A stretch of 64,000 bases of DNA from Topomyia yanbarensis (GCF_030247195.1 NC_080671.1:14458843-14522842), one strand, 5' to 3'; counted from the stretch's first letter, positions 1 through 12,360 are shown. Notes: generated by a model from the sequence alone, not told the origin. Translations and numbers: made by a program.

Positions 1-129
1 AGAACAATTGGAAAGTTTCCCAAACGTGATTCCGTTGAATATCATTAGAACTACGAGGCCGAAGTGTAGTCACGGCACTCCAGTTATGTCCTAGACATGC
101 TCCACCCATCTACAGCGATCAATTCTATT

Positions 130-1080
130 ATATTTTATTCTAAATCATCCTGGAAAACACTGGAGTTATTCTTTAGTGCTTTTCTTGTCATCATTAATAT
201 ATGAGGCATATTATAATATGTCGCAAATATTAAGACGGCCAGGCCTATTGTGCAGAGTTGGGTTAGAAGATGTTTCAATATTATACGGCTATTGATTCAT
301 TTAATGAACAATTCAACCAACGAATCGTTTTAAAACTTGAATGAGGAAGAAACGAGGACAACTGTACCGACTGTTTCAGTTTATAGGGGGTTAGGATAAA
401 ACGTTGGAAGTGATTTTGCTAAGAAGGTTACTGACACTCCTTTGGTTCGTTGGGATGGGACAGATGTTTACAAAACTGGTTCGTGGTAGTTTGGTTGTCG
501 CATAGCTTGCCATGATTTAGCGTCTTGAAGGAAGAAATAGCGTGGCTTTGCTATTCTTTCCTGGTGAACTCCATTGTGAATGGTGATAAAGTAATTCATC
601 TAAGTATCATCGTTTGTAGAGACCACCACTTCGTTTTTGATATGGATCTGCGTATTGGACATAGGGTACATGCAAAGCAAGATCGTGCAGCCGAACCTGT
701 ACTGCACTATCTTCACGTATTTTCGATGATAATTTTAACAAAATGATGTTATTTCGGAGAATAAAGCCGCCTGCATCCATTTGTTGATTACATTTAAACG
801 ACATTCAATTAGCTAGAGATTACTGGGTAGGCAAAGTTATGAAAATTAGAGCCATAGTACTCAAGTGAGAGCAAGGATGGTAAGTAAACAGATCGAAAAT
901 TAGAAGTGGCAGGGTCATTAGAACAGGCTTAATATCGTAAGGGCTTAATTTTTGTCTTCTGCTAATGAGGGTCGCGCTTGGGCAACATAACTACGAATCA
1001 CCCGAATTCACTACCATGTGTCCTGGTATAGACAGACATGTCCATCTTTACCGTGACAACCGACAACAATTTGTTGAACT
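130..1080. repeat. Dispersed repeat family R-A, longest copy
   Basis: Two parts of this stretch recur elsewhere. Positions 130-475 match 8800-9140 in the same orientation; both share 'atgtcgcaaatattaa', 'gaggaagaaacgaggaca' (or a close variant) and 'gggatgggacagatgt'. Positions 787-1075 match 48857-49122 in inverted orientation, sharing 'aactacgaatcacccga' and 'ccatctttaccgtgacaac'. Between them, the minus strand at about 600-700 reads VRLHDLAL, which resembles the ORF1 protein of mosquito non-LTR retrotransposons. I infer a decayed retroelement or a composite repeat about 1 kb long; family identity is not established. Confidence 0.6.
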
Positions 1081-1953
1081 AGCGCCAATTTCCTGCTGGT
1101 TTGGATCCATCTAACTAGCATTATGTTGGTGTTAGTTACTGACGAGGAGAATCCGAAAAATAAAAAAATCAGACTTTATGTTAGCTTTTGTGTCCTTATG
1201 AACAAAAACAATTCGGTCTAGTCCAAAATTTTTCAGATTTGGGAATTTTGCATTCAAAATAATTCTGTACCACATTCTGTATATAGTGTAACTGAATACC
1301 GAAAACACCCGGTATTCGGTGAAAATGAGTATAGGTACGACTGGTTAGCGGAACGTGACAATAACTGGAGGCAAACTGCGGATAATTAAAGTTGGGTGGC
1401 ATCTCCGGATCGGTTTGCAACGTCGGCAAGAATTGATAACAGCAACAGTTGTGAATAGACTAGTTACACAGCAAAGGTGGTTCAGCGAGCTAGTAACTAA
1501 GGAGGAAAAGCATGAAGTCGTTGTCTGTGTTACGTTCGTGAAAATATATTAAAATAATAAATAATACTTTAGATAAATTAAGGGGGCTTCTGCTGTAGTG
1601 GGCAAAAAATTGACTTCTTTTTCATTCGCTTATTTTTTAGTATTGAGCCTTTATAATAGTCTCCCGCAATCTCAGTGGCCTTCAGCGTGTTCTTTTGTTT
1701 TAAGCAACCATGCATTCCTCGCGCTTATTTGCTATAACACATTGACAACGATAAAAATACAGTGTGAACAATACACTCTAAAATACTTCCACCCAAACTT
1801 TCAAGAGAAAAGCGTTTTTCTGTGATGAAATTTGATGTGGGACACCCTTTAATAGCGTTTTTCTTGAAACCGCGTTTTTCAAATTAGCGAACACGACAAC
1901 TCAAAAACTAATCAACGAATTGACTTGATTTTTCTTATGAGAATGCACAAAAT

Positions 1954-2216
1954 GTGTAGCCCAGTGGCGGATCCAGGGGGAGGGTCTTGGGGGTCCGGAA
2001 CCCCTCCGAAATGGTTTTGCTTGTTGAGAAATATCAAATTAGTTTCAAATTTATATAAGTTTCTATTTCAAAATCATTCCAAGCCAAATTTGTCCAACAT
2101 AACTGAAATTCATTAAATAAGGTTATTACGTATTTCGAATTGTGCAGTGTTTATTTTAAAATCGAAATTTCAGACCCCTCCCGAAATTTTTTTCTGGATC
2201 CGCCCCTGGTGTAGCC
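1954..2216. mobile_element. hAT-type MITE with 8 bp target duplication
   Basis: The 247 bp element at 1962-2208 begins CAGTGGCGGATCCAG and ends CTGGATCCGCCCCTG, a near-perfect 15 bp terminal inverted repeat. It is flanked on both sides by GTGTAGCC (1954-1961 and 2209-2216), an 8 bp target-site duplication. An 8 bp duplication with CAG-type termini is the hallmark of the hAT superfamily. There is no coding capacity, so it is non-autonomous. The G-rich stretch just inside the left end (GGGGGAGGGTC) is mirrored by GACCCCTCCC near the right end. Confidence 0.85.
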
Positions 2217-4090
2217 TGTTGACGAACCACAGAAAACTGAATAAAAAAAATTCCTCCCTATTATTTTGAAGAAAAGTGAGCGAATTTAACAGTAAAATAG
2301 GAGATGTTTCAGTTTTCATGAAGCCATTTTCCGAAACTTGAATTTTTTCCATTTCTTGTGGTTCATCGACTAACTACAAGTCTTAGCTTTACAAAACTTA
2401 TTGAATTTCCCGTATCAGATAATTTTATCGAGAGATATAGTGTTTGCCCCGGCGCTCCTTGACGTGGAAAGGGTTGGACGTCTACTCTTGGAACACTCGT
2501 ATATGTGTGGCCCTGCGTGACCGAAAATATTTTTTTTTTCGTACACAATGAATGTGTAAATAAATCTTAGCATTACAAAAAAAGATCTATTGTTGCTTTG
2601 CCTTCAAAATCATAAACCAAAATAACCTTCGGTTAGAGCACTTTACACCATACGCCCCACTTAAGCTGCTATGTTATAACTCATATTAATTGAAAATGCT
2701 AAATCTTATTGCAAAAGTTAAAAGATCTCCTACAGACTAAAATAAATATAACGGCCAATTCGCACAGCTTAGGTACTAATTAAGAGTACGCTCACACTAC
2801 ACTAAATAAGCTGACAGAAAAAGGGTAAGAGTTGAGACAGTTCAGTGTATGATCGGTATCATTATCAGTGTAGCGAAAATATATTCTGTTTCCACGAGGA
2901 TTGGAAACAAAGCAGTACCAGTTACGATCTAGTACGAGTGAATATCGCCGACATTAAGGCGTTCAAGGAAAATCATAGTTATATAAAAAGATTTATTGAA
3001 TTTTTACAAATGCAAGAAACGTTAAAATCAGATCAGGTAGGCTTTTCGGGAAATATTCCCTGAACATCCGTCAACGCCACGATTCGCTATGATGAGCGAA
3101 AAATCCAACCCTCCGTTTTCAAATTCCTCAATATTAGGACCCGTGATTCTTAGCTTCTACATAGCTACGGACAATACGAGCGCAGTATCAGCCCAGCCAT
3201 CCTCCAAGATAACCAGCAAACGATCAAGCGATCCTCAATCCGATTACCGAGAGCACGCCACGAGACCCGAATACATCCATCGCCTTATATCAGCCGTCGT
3301 CATCACGGAAAGTAGTACGAGCATAAGCCGGCCGGTTTCCAATAGACTATGGTTACATACAGGATTTGTAGCCATAAGTAATCAATTTAGGGTTTTGTAA
3401 TTGACAGCGTTTTGCCTATATTTTTCACAGTGTTGAGTCCCTGATTAGCGAACCCTACCGAGCAAAGCCGACCTTGAACCGAAAGAGTCTCAAGCTCGAG
3501 TTAGGCCAGTTAAGAGGTCGTTGTAGAATCCCCCTCCCTCTCACGTGACCTGCCGTGGCTTGGCCAGTTGATCAAGGACATAGATTACACCCACGTGGTC
3601 CTCCCGACTACCACCCTAACATTTGGAGAAATTTTACCACCAATTATCTATCCGTCGGAGTGGCTGATAGCTTGTTATTGCTCACGAAAATGGACATCGG
3701 TATCGGGAGAAATACCGCCGCCGAGAAACTCTCAGCATCAGCTCACAGCGAAATAGTAACGAGTAGCGCCAAGGACAAGAAACCCTGCTAAAGTGGTTAT
3801 AAAGAGAATTAAATCAATATGGTTGGCACCTTCAAATTGGTTCGCGTCGATATTTCAAGCCGACCTGAGCAAGTTAGTTATACCGCGAGGGTTGGACAGC
3901 AAGCAAGACAAAGCTACAATGAAAAAAATCATGAACTAATTACACAAAAAGCGCAAGAGTATGATGTTCACTGAAATAGTATCTAACGGTTTCCACGGAT
4001 TGTGAGAAACAAGAGGTTTAGGTTTAATCGGTAGGCTTAACTACTACAAACCAATTCGACTCTACCATGAGCCAGCAGGCAGCTGTGTCT
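2217..4090. other. No gene recognised; possible LTR-element remnant
   Basis: Short open frames occur here (2845-3063, 3089-3400, 3555-3791, all plus), but none has a recognisable domain. The stretch 2830-3800 is less AT-rich than its flanks and reads like the leader of a decayed LTR retrotransposon. I could not find a matching second LTR, so no element is called. Confidence 0.3.
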
Positions 4091-4099
4091 ATTGATGAT

Positions 4100-4260
4100 T
4101 CCTTCTCGATAACATACAATTTGTTGAGCTGAGACGATTAGTGCACAAGACTCGGCCTCCAGGCCTCTAAATTTTTTTCAATGATTGAGGATTTCTATAG
4201 CTTTCTTTTATAACGTAACAAAATCAAAATCCCTCTCTTGATAATTTTCTGCGCGCGGCC
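4100..4260 (+). repeat. Degenerate copy of CTCGGCC repeat family
   Basis: The text 'aatttgttgagctgagacgatta...aagactcggcctccaggcctctaaa' matches the better copies at 20990-21245 ('aatttgtcgagctgagtcgattgg...gagactcggccctccgggcctcgg') and 33225-33290. This copy lacks the CATA/CA microsatellite that precedes the motif in the other two. Confidence 0.6.
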
Positions 4261-6182
4261 CTGACCGTTATTAAAATCAAAACGAATAATTTACACTATC
4301 CACGTTTCGATTGGAGGTTTTCTTTCTTCTTCAGGGAAAATATAATTTAATAATTGTAATTTAATAAACACAAGCAGTATTAACAAATTTAACCTGTCCG
4401 TACATTTTACAGTAGGTCTTGACAAAAATTATTATTATTTTTATTTTTAGTAGTTAAATTTTCTAAAACATTTCGAAAACTATTTATTACACAAACCTTT
4501 CCCGGGACGCAAATAAAATCCCGCGATGGTCGACAATCCCCCCTCGAAACGGGATCGTTTTTTCACAAGTTCGTGATATGATATGGTACAACATCCGCAC
4601 AAGCGGTAGGCTAGTTTTAGCGAAATCCTGCTAAACCAACAGGCGTGATAAAAAACTTTCCCAATCTCGATTGAATAGAGTTGACTAATTTGTTTGTTTA
4701 TTTGCCATTTTTATTTACGCTGGAAGACTGGACGACCGAGCACGACCCGACACGGGCAGAAAATATTTTTTTTTTTACATTTTTCAATTAATATGCAGAT
4801 TTGTGCCGGGGAAGTGAGTTTAAATTTATGAATTCAAAAGCGCAAAGTTGGTCCCGTGTTGGATATGTTTGTGTAAGGGTGTGTGTGTGTATGTGAACGA
4901 GTTTGTTTGTTTTTAAACTTCGTTTGCGATTGTACAGCGTTGGACTAGAGGATAAGTTTCATTGGTTTGGGTAGTTTCGGTACGGATTTTACGGGATTAC
5001 GTGATCACATATAACAAGCGTTTTGATGAAAAGCAACCATTTTCTTTCGAATAGCAGCAACAATTGAGTTTGCTTTCGGCGTTTATTAGCATAATCTTGC
5101 AGCCTGGAAAATTGAAACAAATTCCAACAGTTGTAGAGTTTTACTAACAGGTGTCTTTATTTACATTTCGTCGATAAAGTTTTTCCTTTAACCACTAGCA
5201 CTGAAGCCATCATTTTTCGAAAGAATATAGCATTAGCAGAGGAAGGAACAGAAATTTTCAATTTTAATACCAATCCGTTTCGATGATGCAATCAGTATTA
5301 TAGAGATTAAATTTTTATTTTTGTTTAAAATAACTTGATATCACTTTTCGTTTTGCCTCTTTCTAAAATATACAATTGTGTTTTCCTTTTTTTTTTTGGT
5401 ATTACACTTCAAATTTGGTATTTTTTGTTGATTATTTACAATTATGTCTTACTTGTTTGCTGATCATATTCCACTGTCGATTTAATAACTGTTCATCTTT
5501 CAGTTAGTAATAAGCGTAGTTATTGTGTATAAACTGTCATATAGGAAAGAAAACGTTTGAAACCAAAACATCATCACCTCTCGTAATTGTCAACATCGAG
5601 AACACTTAACAGGAGTCCTTGTTTCGTGTGTGTGTGCTAAAACTTAACGCTGCCTCATCGAGCTTAAGACAATCAACTTTATAGAACAAAGTTTTGTTTT
5701 CCTAATCCTTATTAGTAATAATCCCTTACAAACTGGTTCTAAAATATCTAAGCTGTCGTTTTTTTTGTTTCTGATTAGAAAAGCTAACACAGGTAGTCAA
5801 TCGAAAGAAAAGGCGAAGGCAAAATGCATTTAGTCCCACGGTTTCCACGGAAACAAACACGCTCAAACACTGGAGGGGGGTGTCTTTGACTATTCGTCGG
5901 AATATTTTTTTATCGGTTGCTTCGTTTACTGCTTTATCAATGTGAATGTGAGTTTCCTTTGTTGGTTTTTATGAGTGCTGTTGTTGTTGTTGATCTTGCC
6001 GTTGCTATTGTTGACGGTGCTGTCATCATGTTTTAACTGTTTTTCAGCTTCCGGTCCTTGGGTTTCCCCAGAGATGACCGACGAAGGACCGGAATGGTGA
6101 GGGTGGTGGTAGGTAAGGGTTCTACGGTCACCACCGGAACTGCTGAGCCATCCTCCAGTGGGACCACGCTGATCAGGTCCTC

Positions 6183-6211
6183 TCAAACATTTCCCACGGG
6201 GTCTTTGGTTT
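6183..6211 (-). CDS. Candidate last coding exon of Shaw channel gene
   Basis: On the minus strand 'tgcctattattccag' is a good splice acceptor. Read in phase 1, which is the phase left by the Shaw exons 35442-36045 and 34746-34892, the exon encodes ETKDPVGNV followed by TGA at 6183-6185. A short C-terminal tail of this kind would fit a Shaw channel. The sequence beyond the stop (6182 down to 5926) stays open in another frame and is rich in Asn/His codons; it would be 3' UTR, or an alternative reading if the splice phase differs. The distance to the previous exon, about 28 kb filled with mobile elements, and the very short coding length keep this tentative. An alternative is that the exon at 34746-34892 reads through its donor to a TGA 11 codons later. 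Confidence 0.3.
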
Positions 6212-7578
6212 CTGGAATAATAGGCAAGTAACGAAAAGTTTTTGTTAGTAGATGTTCGTAATTAAAGCTATTAAAGAAATATTTTCCAGTACTTGGGCTG
6301 TTTGGTTAAATACTGTGTAATTTACAGTGCGTTCAATTGAGCAGCAGAACAATTTGTCATATTTGCAAACGGACTTCCATACCATTCTGAGCAAATAATG
6401 AATGTGCAGTACACCGCACCGATTCCAACCATCAGCTCGATTCTTTGGACAGACGGCATCAATCGAGCACGCAGCGTACGGTTAGTGGCAAAAAGCAGCG
6501 AAAGGAGCATCATCAACTTGCCCTGTTGATGAAGGGATTATTTATAGTCCTTTCATCAATCAAGTGAGAACGAACGATAGCGGCAGCCATAGCCAGAGTA
6601 GAGAAAGCGCAAACATACTCCTTTCCAGCACCTTGTGACTTTGTGGGTAGCACAGACACCCATAAACGACTATTCGAAACGGTCGTCCATTGCTGCCCGT
6701 CCCGTGTTCGGTGGGTTGCTCTTGCGGAATCGAAAACAGTCAAACAAGTGTTTGTGTGCGTTGGTAACAAAAAAAAACACTAGAATCCTTCGAATCTATC
6801 CACTTTTGACAACGACGAAAGCTTGTCACGTTCCGTCAACCCCTTCTTCAACGGTTTTGAAGAGGCCCTCTTGCGGTAGCTACTAAATGGCTCTACTGGA
6901 AATTTGACACCATCCTGAGCTATGCAAATCAAAAACAAACATTTTGCATAAATTATGCTAATTTGAGTAGTTTCTCGTAGCTGAGCGTTTGTCTTTCTGA
7001 TGTCTTTATATGCACCCACTCCGCCCTGTTCCCGGACTGCTTCCGTGCTCAAGTTGCGAAGTGCAACAGATTTTTGTCCTCTGCGAACTTTTCGCCGGAG
7101 GAAGGATGCATCCTTCTCGTTTAGCTCGTTCTAGGTGGGTATTATTCTGTTGAAGCCGGATTATAGACGACGATACGATCGATACACTAAGCAGGATGCT
7201 CGCCTGACATCTGTCAGGTTTGTCGATGGATGTAAACTTGGAGGGTGGAAAATGTCCGAGTGCAAGATAAGTTACGTCGATAGACATAAAATATGTTGTA
7301 AAATAGGCTACAACTTAGTGACGAGTCATTTTAAGAGTTCATTCGATGAACAAGGGGTTAAAGAGACTTTCGCCACTTGTTTTTCAAAAGAATCTAATGA
7401 AACTGGTACTATCTGGATGTTACTGAAATTTTTTTATTCTTTTTCGTTTTTCCACCTATTGATTGATCCATCTTATAACAATCCTTCTTAATTGCTGTCA
7501 TTCTAAATTAAAGGGTGTTTTTATTCATTTTTTTTTAAATTTGCATTAAAATGCGCAAAACCGTTTACAACCATTGAT

Positions 7579-8343
7579 GTATCGTCGCTGTTGTGCTATC
7601 TTATGACAAACGCCATGTTGGGGTAAATTGAGTTAGATATGCCACATTACTTGTCTAAAAAATCTCTACAAAGTGGCGTTTACAGAATTTTTACATTCTG
7701 CTTGGTTACTGAGATATAGCGAGAAAAGTGCTGAGAAATTTTTAATTTTTTGCTTCAAATGACTGTGTCTGGGGATTGGCTCGAATTATCTTGATGTATA
7801 AGATGTTTCTATATGTAAAACTATCTGAGAAACACAATGGCATAATCATTTTCATAACAAAAATTCTCGAATTGTGAGAAAAATGCAATCTTAGTTTTAA
7901 ACAGGAAATATAGCATATTTGGCAACACTGTAACCCAAAATAACTATTTTTCTAGATTCCTTGACTCATTTCCTTCAAAATGCATCTCATCGTTTGTTTA
8001 TAGACCAAATGAAGCCAAAGATATGAATAAAAGTTAATAATTGATGATTTTTTTCTATGAAAAATTTTCCATGCGCGAATATGACACGCCATACAAATTT
8101 TGTCATCAATACACACCTATGACGACTTTTGTTTACATTTATAGTAAAAACTCACAACATAGTCAACCGATCTTCGAAATATTTGAGATATTGATACAGA
8201 ATAGATAAAAGCATCAATTGGCTTCTTTGAATTGTTTATATAGTTTATAAGATTCAAAATACTCAATCTCAAACTTTAAAAAGCGTTTTTCTCGAAATGT
8301 ACAAAATGGCGTTTGTCATAAGATAGTACAACAGCGACGGTAT
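7579..8343. mobile_element. Non-autonomous element with 35 bp TIRs
   Basis: The left end from 7583 reads CGTCGCTGTTGTGCTATC and continues TTATGACAAACGCCAT. The right end, ending at 8339, is its reverse complement with one mismatch over about 35 bp. The element is 757 bp, AT-rich and has no coding frame. The four bases GTAT precede the left end (7579-7582) and follow the right end (8340-8343), which suggests a 4 bp target duplication. The superfamily is unknown to me. Confidence 0.75.
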
Positions 8344-8799
8344 GTGCATTTTGATAGCATATGTTTTATTATTTCGATTATAAAGGTTTTAACCTCAAAG
8401 TCATTATCGAACCCTGGTGAGCCGAGTACAAGACCATCTACAATTTAATATTTTGAAATAATTTCGCATGTACGGCCACCATGACTATGTTTTAAAAATC
8501 GCTTTCGGTCGGTCTAAATTTGATAATTTTAATGAGAAAAACTGGAGAAATTTGTACTTTGCGATTAAATTGCGAATCGATCAAAAGAATCGACTCTAAG
8601 AAAAGAGAGAGTAAGGCACGATTCTTTTTAAAAGAGTTGTGATTCTTTACAAAAAAATGCTGTTAAGTGACTTAGGGTAATGTATAATTATAACAGAACG
8701 GAATAATTTTTGCCTATTTCTGCGTGCATTTAACGACGCAAACATTCAGTTTCAACACTTCCTTCATTTTTTTCTATTCTATTCTAACCCTCACACAGC

Positions 8800-9140
8800 C
8801 AGTATTCAAAAGCATCCTGGAAAACACTACAGTAATTCTGTATTGTTTTTCTTGTCAATATTAATACTTGAAGCATGTTTGCATATGTCGCAAATATTAA
8901 AGCGACCAGGCCTACTGTGCAGAGTTGTGTTTGGAGATGTTTCAAAATTAGACGGCAATTAAATCATTCATTCAATGAATAATTTATTTAACGAATTGTT
9001 TTGAATCTTAAAGAAGGAAGAAACGAGGACAACCTTACTGACTGTTTCAGTTTGAAGAGGATATAATAAATCGTTGGGAGTGACTTGGATAAGAAAGTTA
9101 ATATCGTTTCTTTGGTCCTTTTGGATGGGACAGATGTATT
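8800..9140. repeat. Second copy of dispersed repeat R-A (5' part)
   Basis: This is a direct-orientation copy of 130-475, alignable over about 340 bp. Shared blocks include 'catcctggaaaacact', 'tatgtcgcaaatattaa', 'agaagga/gaggaagaaacgagga' and 'tgggacagatgt'. Similarity ends abruptly after about 9140. Confidence 0.65.
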
Positions 9141-9239
9141 TACTCCTTGCCCTGGCTATTTCAGTTTCAACACTTCCTTCATTCACTTTACTGAAGTTTT
9201 GCACAGAATCGAATGCCTTCGGTTCAGGGGCAAAACAGT

Positions 9240-9345
9240 GAAGGCCCGATTTTATCCGAGCCCTCGATTTTATCAGCCCCCTATTTTATCTACCCCCGAT
9301 TTTATCAGCTTTTCGACCCGATTTTATCAGCCTCATATGATAATT
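9240..9345. repeat. Short direct repeats of CCCGATTTTATC
   Basis: Four to five spaced copies of (C)CCGATTTTATC(AGCC) or close variants lie within about 100 bp. This looks like the terminal region of a mosquito repeat whose other end I could not find. Confidence 0.45.
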
Positions 9346-9794
9346 GAAAGTTGGTAGTTTGATAGCCTCTAGCAGACGAACCAAGTTAAATTCGAGTAAC
9401 TCAGAGACAGCATAGAAACAAAATTTAGTTTGAAACTGACATTGGGTTTAAACTTATATTTATATTGAAAAAAAAACTAGATTTAAGGAGGTTTTCATAG
9501 AAAACGCCTTTTAAATTGATAACCTTTAGTCCTACCAGCTCAAGTTCTTCAACAAAATTCTTCACTATGAGCATTTCTAAAACTTTGTCGAAGACACCAA
9601 CTTTCTACCTCGTCAGTATAAAAAGTTAATTTTATTTAATTCGACCATAGTAAGCCATGCCTAATTTCAATTGTTATCAGATTGTGGGGAATATTCATAC
9701 GAACAATTCCTCTAAAGACACCCTGTGAATATATTCGATGGTTTGGCCTCTAGTGAAATAAGTTCACGTTTTTGGCGTTTCCGACCACTGTGCA

Positions 9795-10646
9795 TTGCCA
9801 GTAAACGGGGGCGAGAATGACCCCGCTGGGCAGAGTGATGGTACCAGCAACCCGGCGCAACCGGGGCAGGAGGGCGTAAACCCCTGGACGCTGGTCACCA
9901 AAAAGAAGCCGGTACCGACACCGGAGGTACCGCGGCCCGCGAAGAAGGCCAAGGACAGAGGCGAGGCCTTGTGGTTAAAAACCGACAAGGGCAAATACGC
10001 TGACGTCCTAAAGTCGATGAGGGCGGCCGAAAGCCTCTCGGCCCTGGGGCAAGATGTGAGTAGCGTGAGACGCACCAACACAGGAGAAATGCTTCTGGTG
10101 CTGAAGCGAGGCGCACAATCTAGTGCAGTGTACAAGGCCTTGGCCCAAGAGGTCCTTGGTGAAGGCGCCCAGGTCAGGTCGCTAGGGGCGGAAATGACTC
10201 TCCAGTGCAAGCATCTGGACGAGTTCACGACTACAGAAGATGTCGTCGCAGCCGTCAAGGAGCAATGCGACGGGCCTCTGTGCGCCTTAGAGGGGGGACC
10301 CTCTGGCACCCAAGTAGCCTACCTCAGGCTACTAAAGGCGGATGCCAAAAAGGTAACCGAGAAAGGTAAGCTGAAGATCGGCTGGTCGGTATGCCCAATT
10401 AGCATACCCCAGCCGCCTTCAGTGGATAGGTGCTATCGGTGCCTTGAGTCCGGCCACAAATCCAACGAGTGCAAGGGCATAGACAGGAGCAAACTATGTC
10501 GTCGCTGCGATGAGGAGGGGAATAAGGAGCGGGGTTGCACTAAGGCGCACAAGTGCCTTATCTACACCGCTAAGAAGCAAGCCCATAAACATGCTATGGG
10601 TGGACCTTCGTGTCCCTTCGGTGAGGCAAATAAGAAGAAGCCGTGA
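9795..10646 (+). pseudogene. R1-like retrotransposon ORF1 (Gag-like), 5' truncated
   Basis: The 283-codon frame has the features of an R1-clade ORF1 protein, which binds the element's RNA in a ribonucleoprotein. An N-terminal basic, proline-rich linker (PWTLVTKKKP) leads to a globular region and then C-terminal zinc knuckles: CYRCLESGHKSNEC (residues about 213-226) followed by CRRCDEEGNKERGC, a second CCHC-type box with an altered spacing residue. It is shorter than typical R1 ORF1 and begins at a TTG with no clear Met, so the 5' end is probably lost. GC content is clearly higher than the AT-rich flanks. The frame overlaps ORF2 by four bases (GTGA at 10643-10646), a stop/start overlap like those used by some R1-type elements for reinitiation. 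The frame itself is intact, so the insertion is fairly recent. Confidence 0.8.
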
Positions 10647-12195
10647 ACGTCACACAGCTAAATCTTAACCATTGTGCAGCAGCCCAACAGCTGCTGTGGC
10701 AGTCGGTCTCGGAGTCGAGGACAGATGTCGCCCTCCTATCAGACCCGTACAACATCCCTGCCGGCAACGGTAATTGGGTGTCGGACGGGTCTGGAATGGT
10801 GGCAATCTGTACAACGGGACGGTTCCCGGTTCAAGAGGTAATACACTCCTCCGCCGAGGGTGTTGCGATTACCAAGATCAATGGTGTGTTCTATTACAGC
10901 TGCTACGCTCCACCAAGGTGGCCAATAGAACAGTTCAACCAGATGATCGACAGGCTCTCGTCAGACCTAGTGGGCCGGAAACCGGTAGTAATAGCGGGAG
11001 ACTTTAACGCTTGGGCAGTGGAGTGGGGCAGCCGCTGTACAAATAGCAGGGGTCAAGTGCTAATGGAGGCGCTTGCGAAACTCGATACTGTGCTAGCTAA
11101 TAATGGCTCCGCTAGTACATTCCGTAGAAACGGGGTGGAGGCGTGGATTGACGTAACATTTGCCAGCCCGAGTCTGGCTCCAGGCATGGAATGGAGGGTA
11201 GACGAAGGCAACACCCATAGCGATCATTTAGCAATCCGCTTTAGGATCAACTATGGTGTGCAGCATCCGAGGGCGGGAGATCCCTGTCAGGTACGCGGGT
11301 GGAAATCCAATCACTTCGACAGCGAAGCTTTCACCGCGGCCCAGGGACTGGAGGCCAACACCGACAGTCTAAGCGGGGATGCACTGGTAGCTGTTCTATC
11401 ACGCGCGTGCGACGCCACTATGCCGAGAAAAACCCTGCCAAGAAACGGCAGATGCCCGGCATGCTGGTGGAGTGCCGAGATTGCAGCTCTACGATCAGCC
11501 TGCCTCAGAGCTAGACGTAGGATGCAAAGAGCTCGCACCGAGGATGCAAGAGAGAACCGCCGTGAAGTGTTTCGAGCTGCGAAATTGGCCCTTAACAAGG
11601 CCATTAAAAGCAGCAAGAGAGCGTATTTCGACAACCTGTGTGATAGTGCCAACGCGAATCCGTGGGGTGACGCCTACAGGATTGTGATGGCCAAGACCAA
11701 AGGGGGCTCTTCACCCCCAGAACGGTCACCGGACCGGTTAGCGACGATTATCGAAGTACTCTTCTCGTCTCGAGCCACAAGCCGCTGGCCACCTGTACTA
11801 CGAGACAGTGCGGGCACGGCCGAAATGGTGGCTCCAGTGACGAATGAAGAACTACTCGCAGTGGCTAAATCCCTGGCGATGAACAAAGCTCCAGGACCGG
11901 ATGGAGTTCCAAACAACGCTTTCAAGGCATCGATCATAGCGAACCCGAACATGTTCAGGCTAGCTATGCAGAGGTGCCTTGACGAGTGTCGTTTCCCCGA
12001 TAGATGAAAAAGGCAGAAATTGGTTCTGTTGCCGAAGCCCGGGAAGCTGCCAAGCGACCCATCGGCGTACAGACCAATCTGTCTGATCGACATGACTGGC
12101 AAACTGCTTGAGAGGATCATCCTCAACAGGCTAACCCCGTACGCAGAAGGTACGGACGGTCTGTCAAGCAACCAGTTTGGCTTTCGGAAGGGTAA
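10643..12195 (+). pseudogene. R1-like retrotransposon ORF2 (endonuclease + start of RT)
   Basis: ORF2 of an R1-like non-LTR retrotransposon. The N-terminal half is an APE-type endonuclease: LNLNHC at the start, AGDFNAWAVEWGS (residues about 118-130) and a catalytic SDHLAIRF near residue 194. A linker rich in Arg/Ala follows, then the first RT motifs: NKAPGPDGVP (about residue 415) and LVLLPKPGK, YRPICLIDMTGK and NQFGFRKGK. One in-frame TGA at 12005-12007 interrupts the expected tryptophan in FPDR-W-KRQKLVLLPK; the same frame continues after it. The coding sequence stops dead after FRKGK at about 12195, where TC-rich low-complexity DNA begins, so the palm with the YADD box, the thumb and the C-terminal knuckle are missing. 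Loss of the 3' end is unusual, because target-primed reverse transcription normally truncates the 5' end; a later deletion is the simplest explanation. Confidence 0.85.
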
Positions 12196-12360
12196 GTTCT
12201 ATCCTTCTATTCTTCTATTCTTCTGTCCTTCTATCCCTCTTCCTTCTACTTTTCTGTCTACTTCATTCTGTCGTTTTCATTCTTTATTCTTCTGATTTGT
12301 TTCTTTCGTCTTCTCCATTCTCCTTCTACGTTCTACTTTTGATTCCTTTTCCTTTCCCAC
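12196..12360 (+). repeat. TTCTA/TCC pyrimidine-rich low-complexity tract
   Basis: Irregular runs of TTCTATCC, TTCTATTC and TTTCTGTC replace the lost 3' part of the R1-like ORF2, starting directly after its FRKGK codons. There is no coding signal. Confidence 0.7.

Noticed and set aside
6322..7491. Several overlapping 60-118 codon frames
   Set aside because: Random-looking products on both strands with no shared domain or splice logic.
9764..10309. 181-codon minus-strand frame
   Set aside because: A GC-rich shadow of the R1-like ORF1, without a domain.
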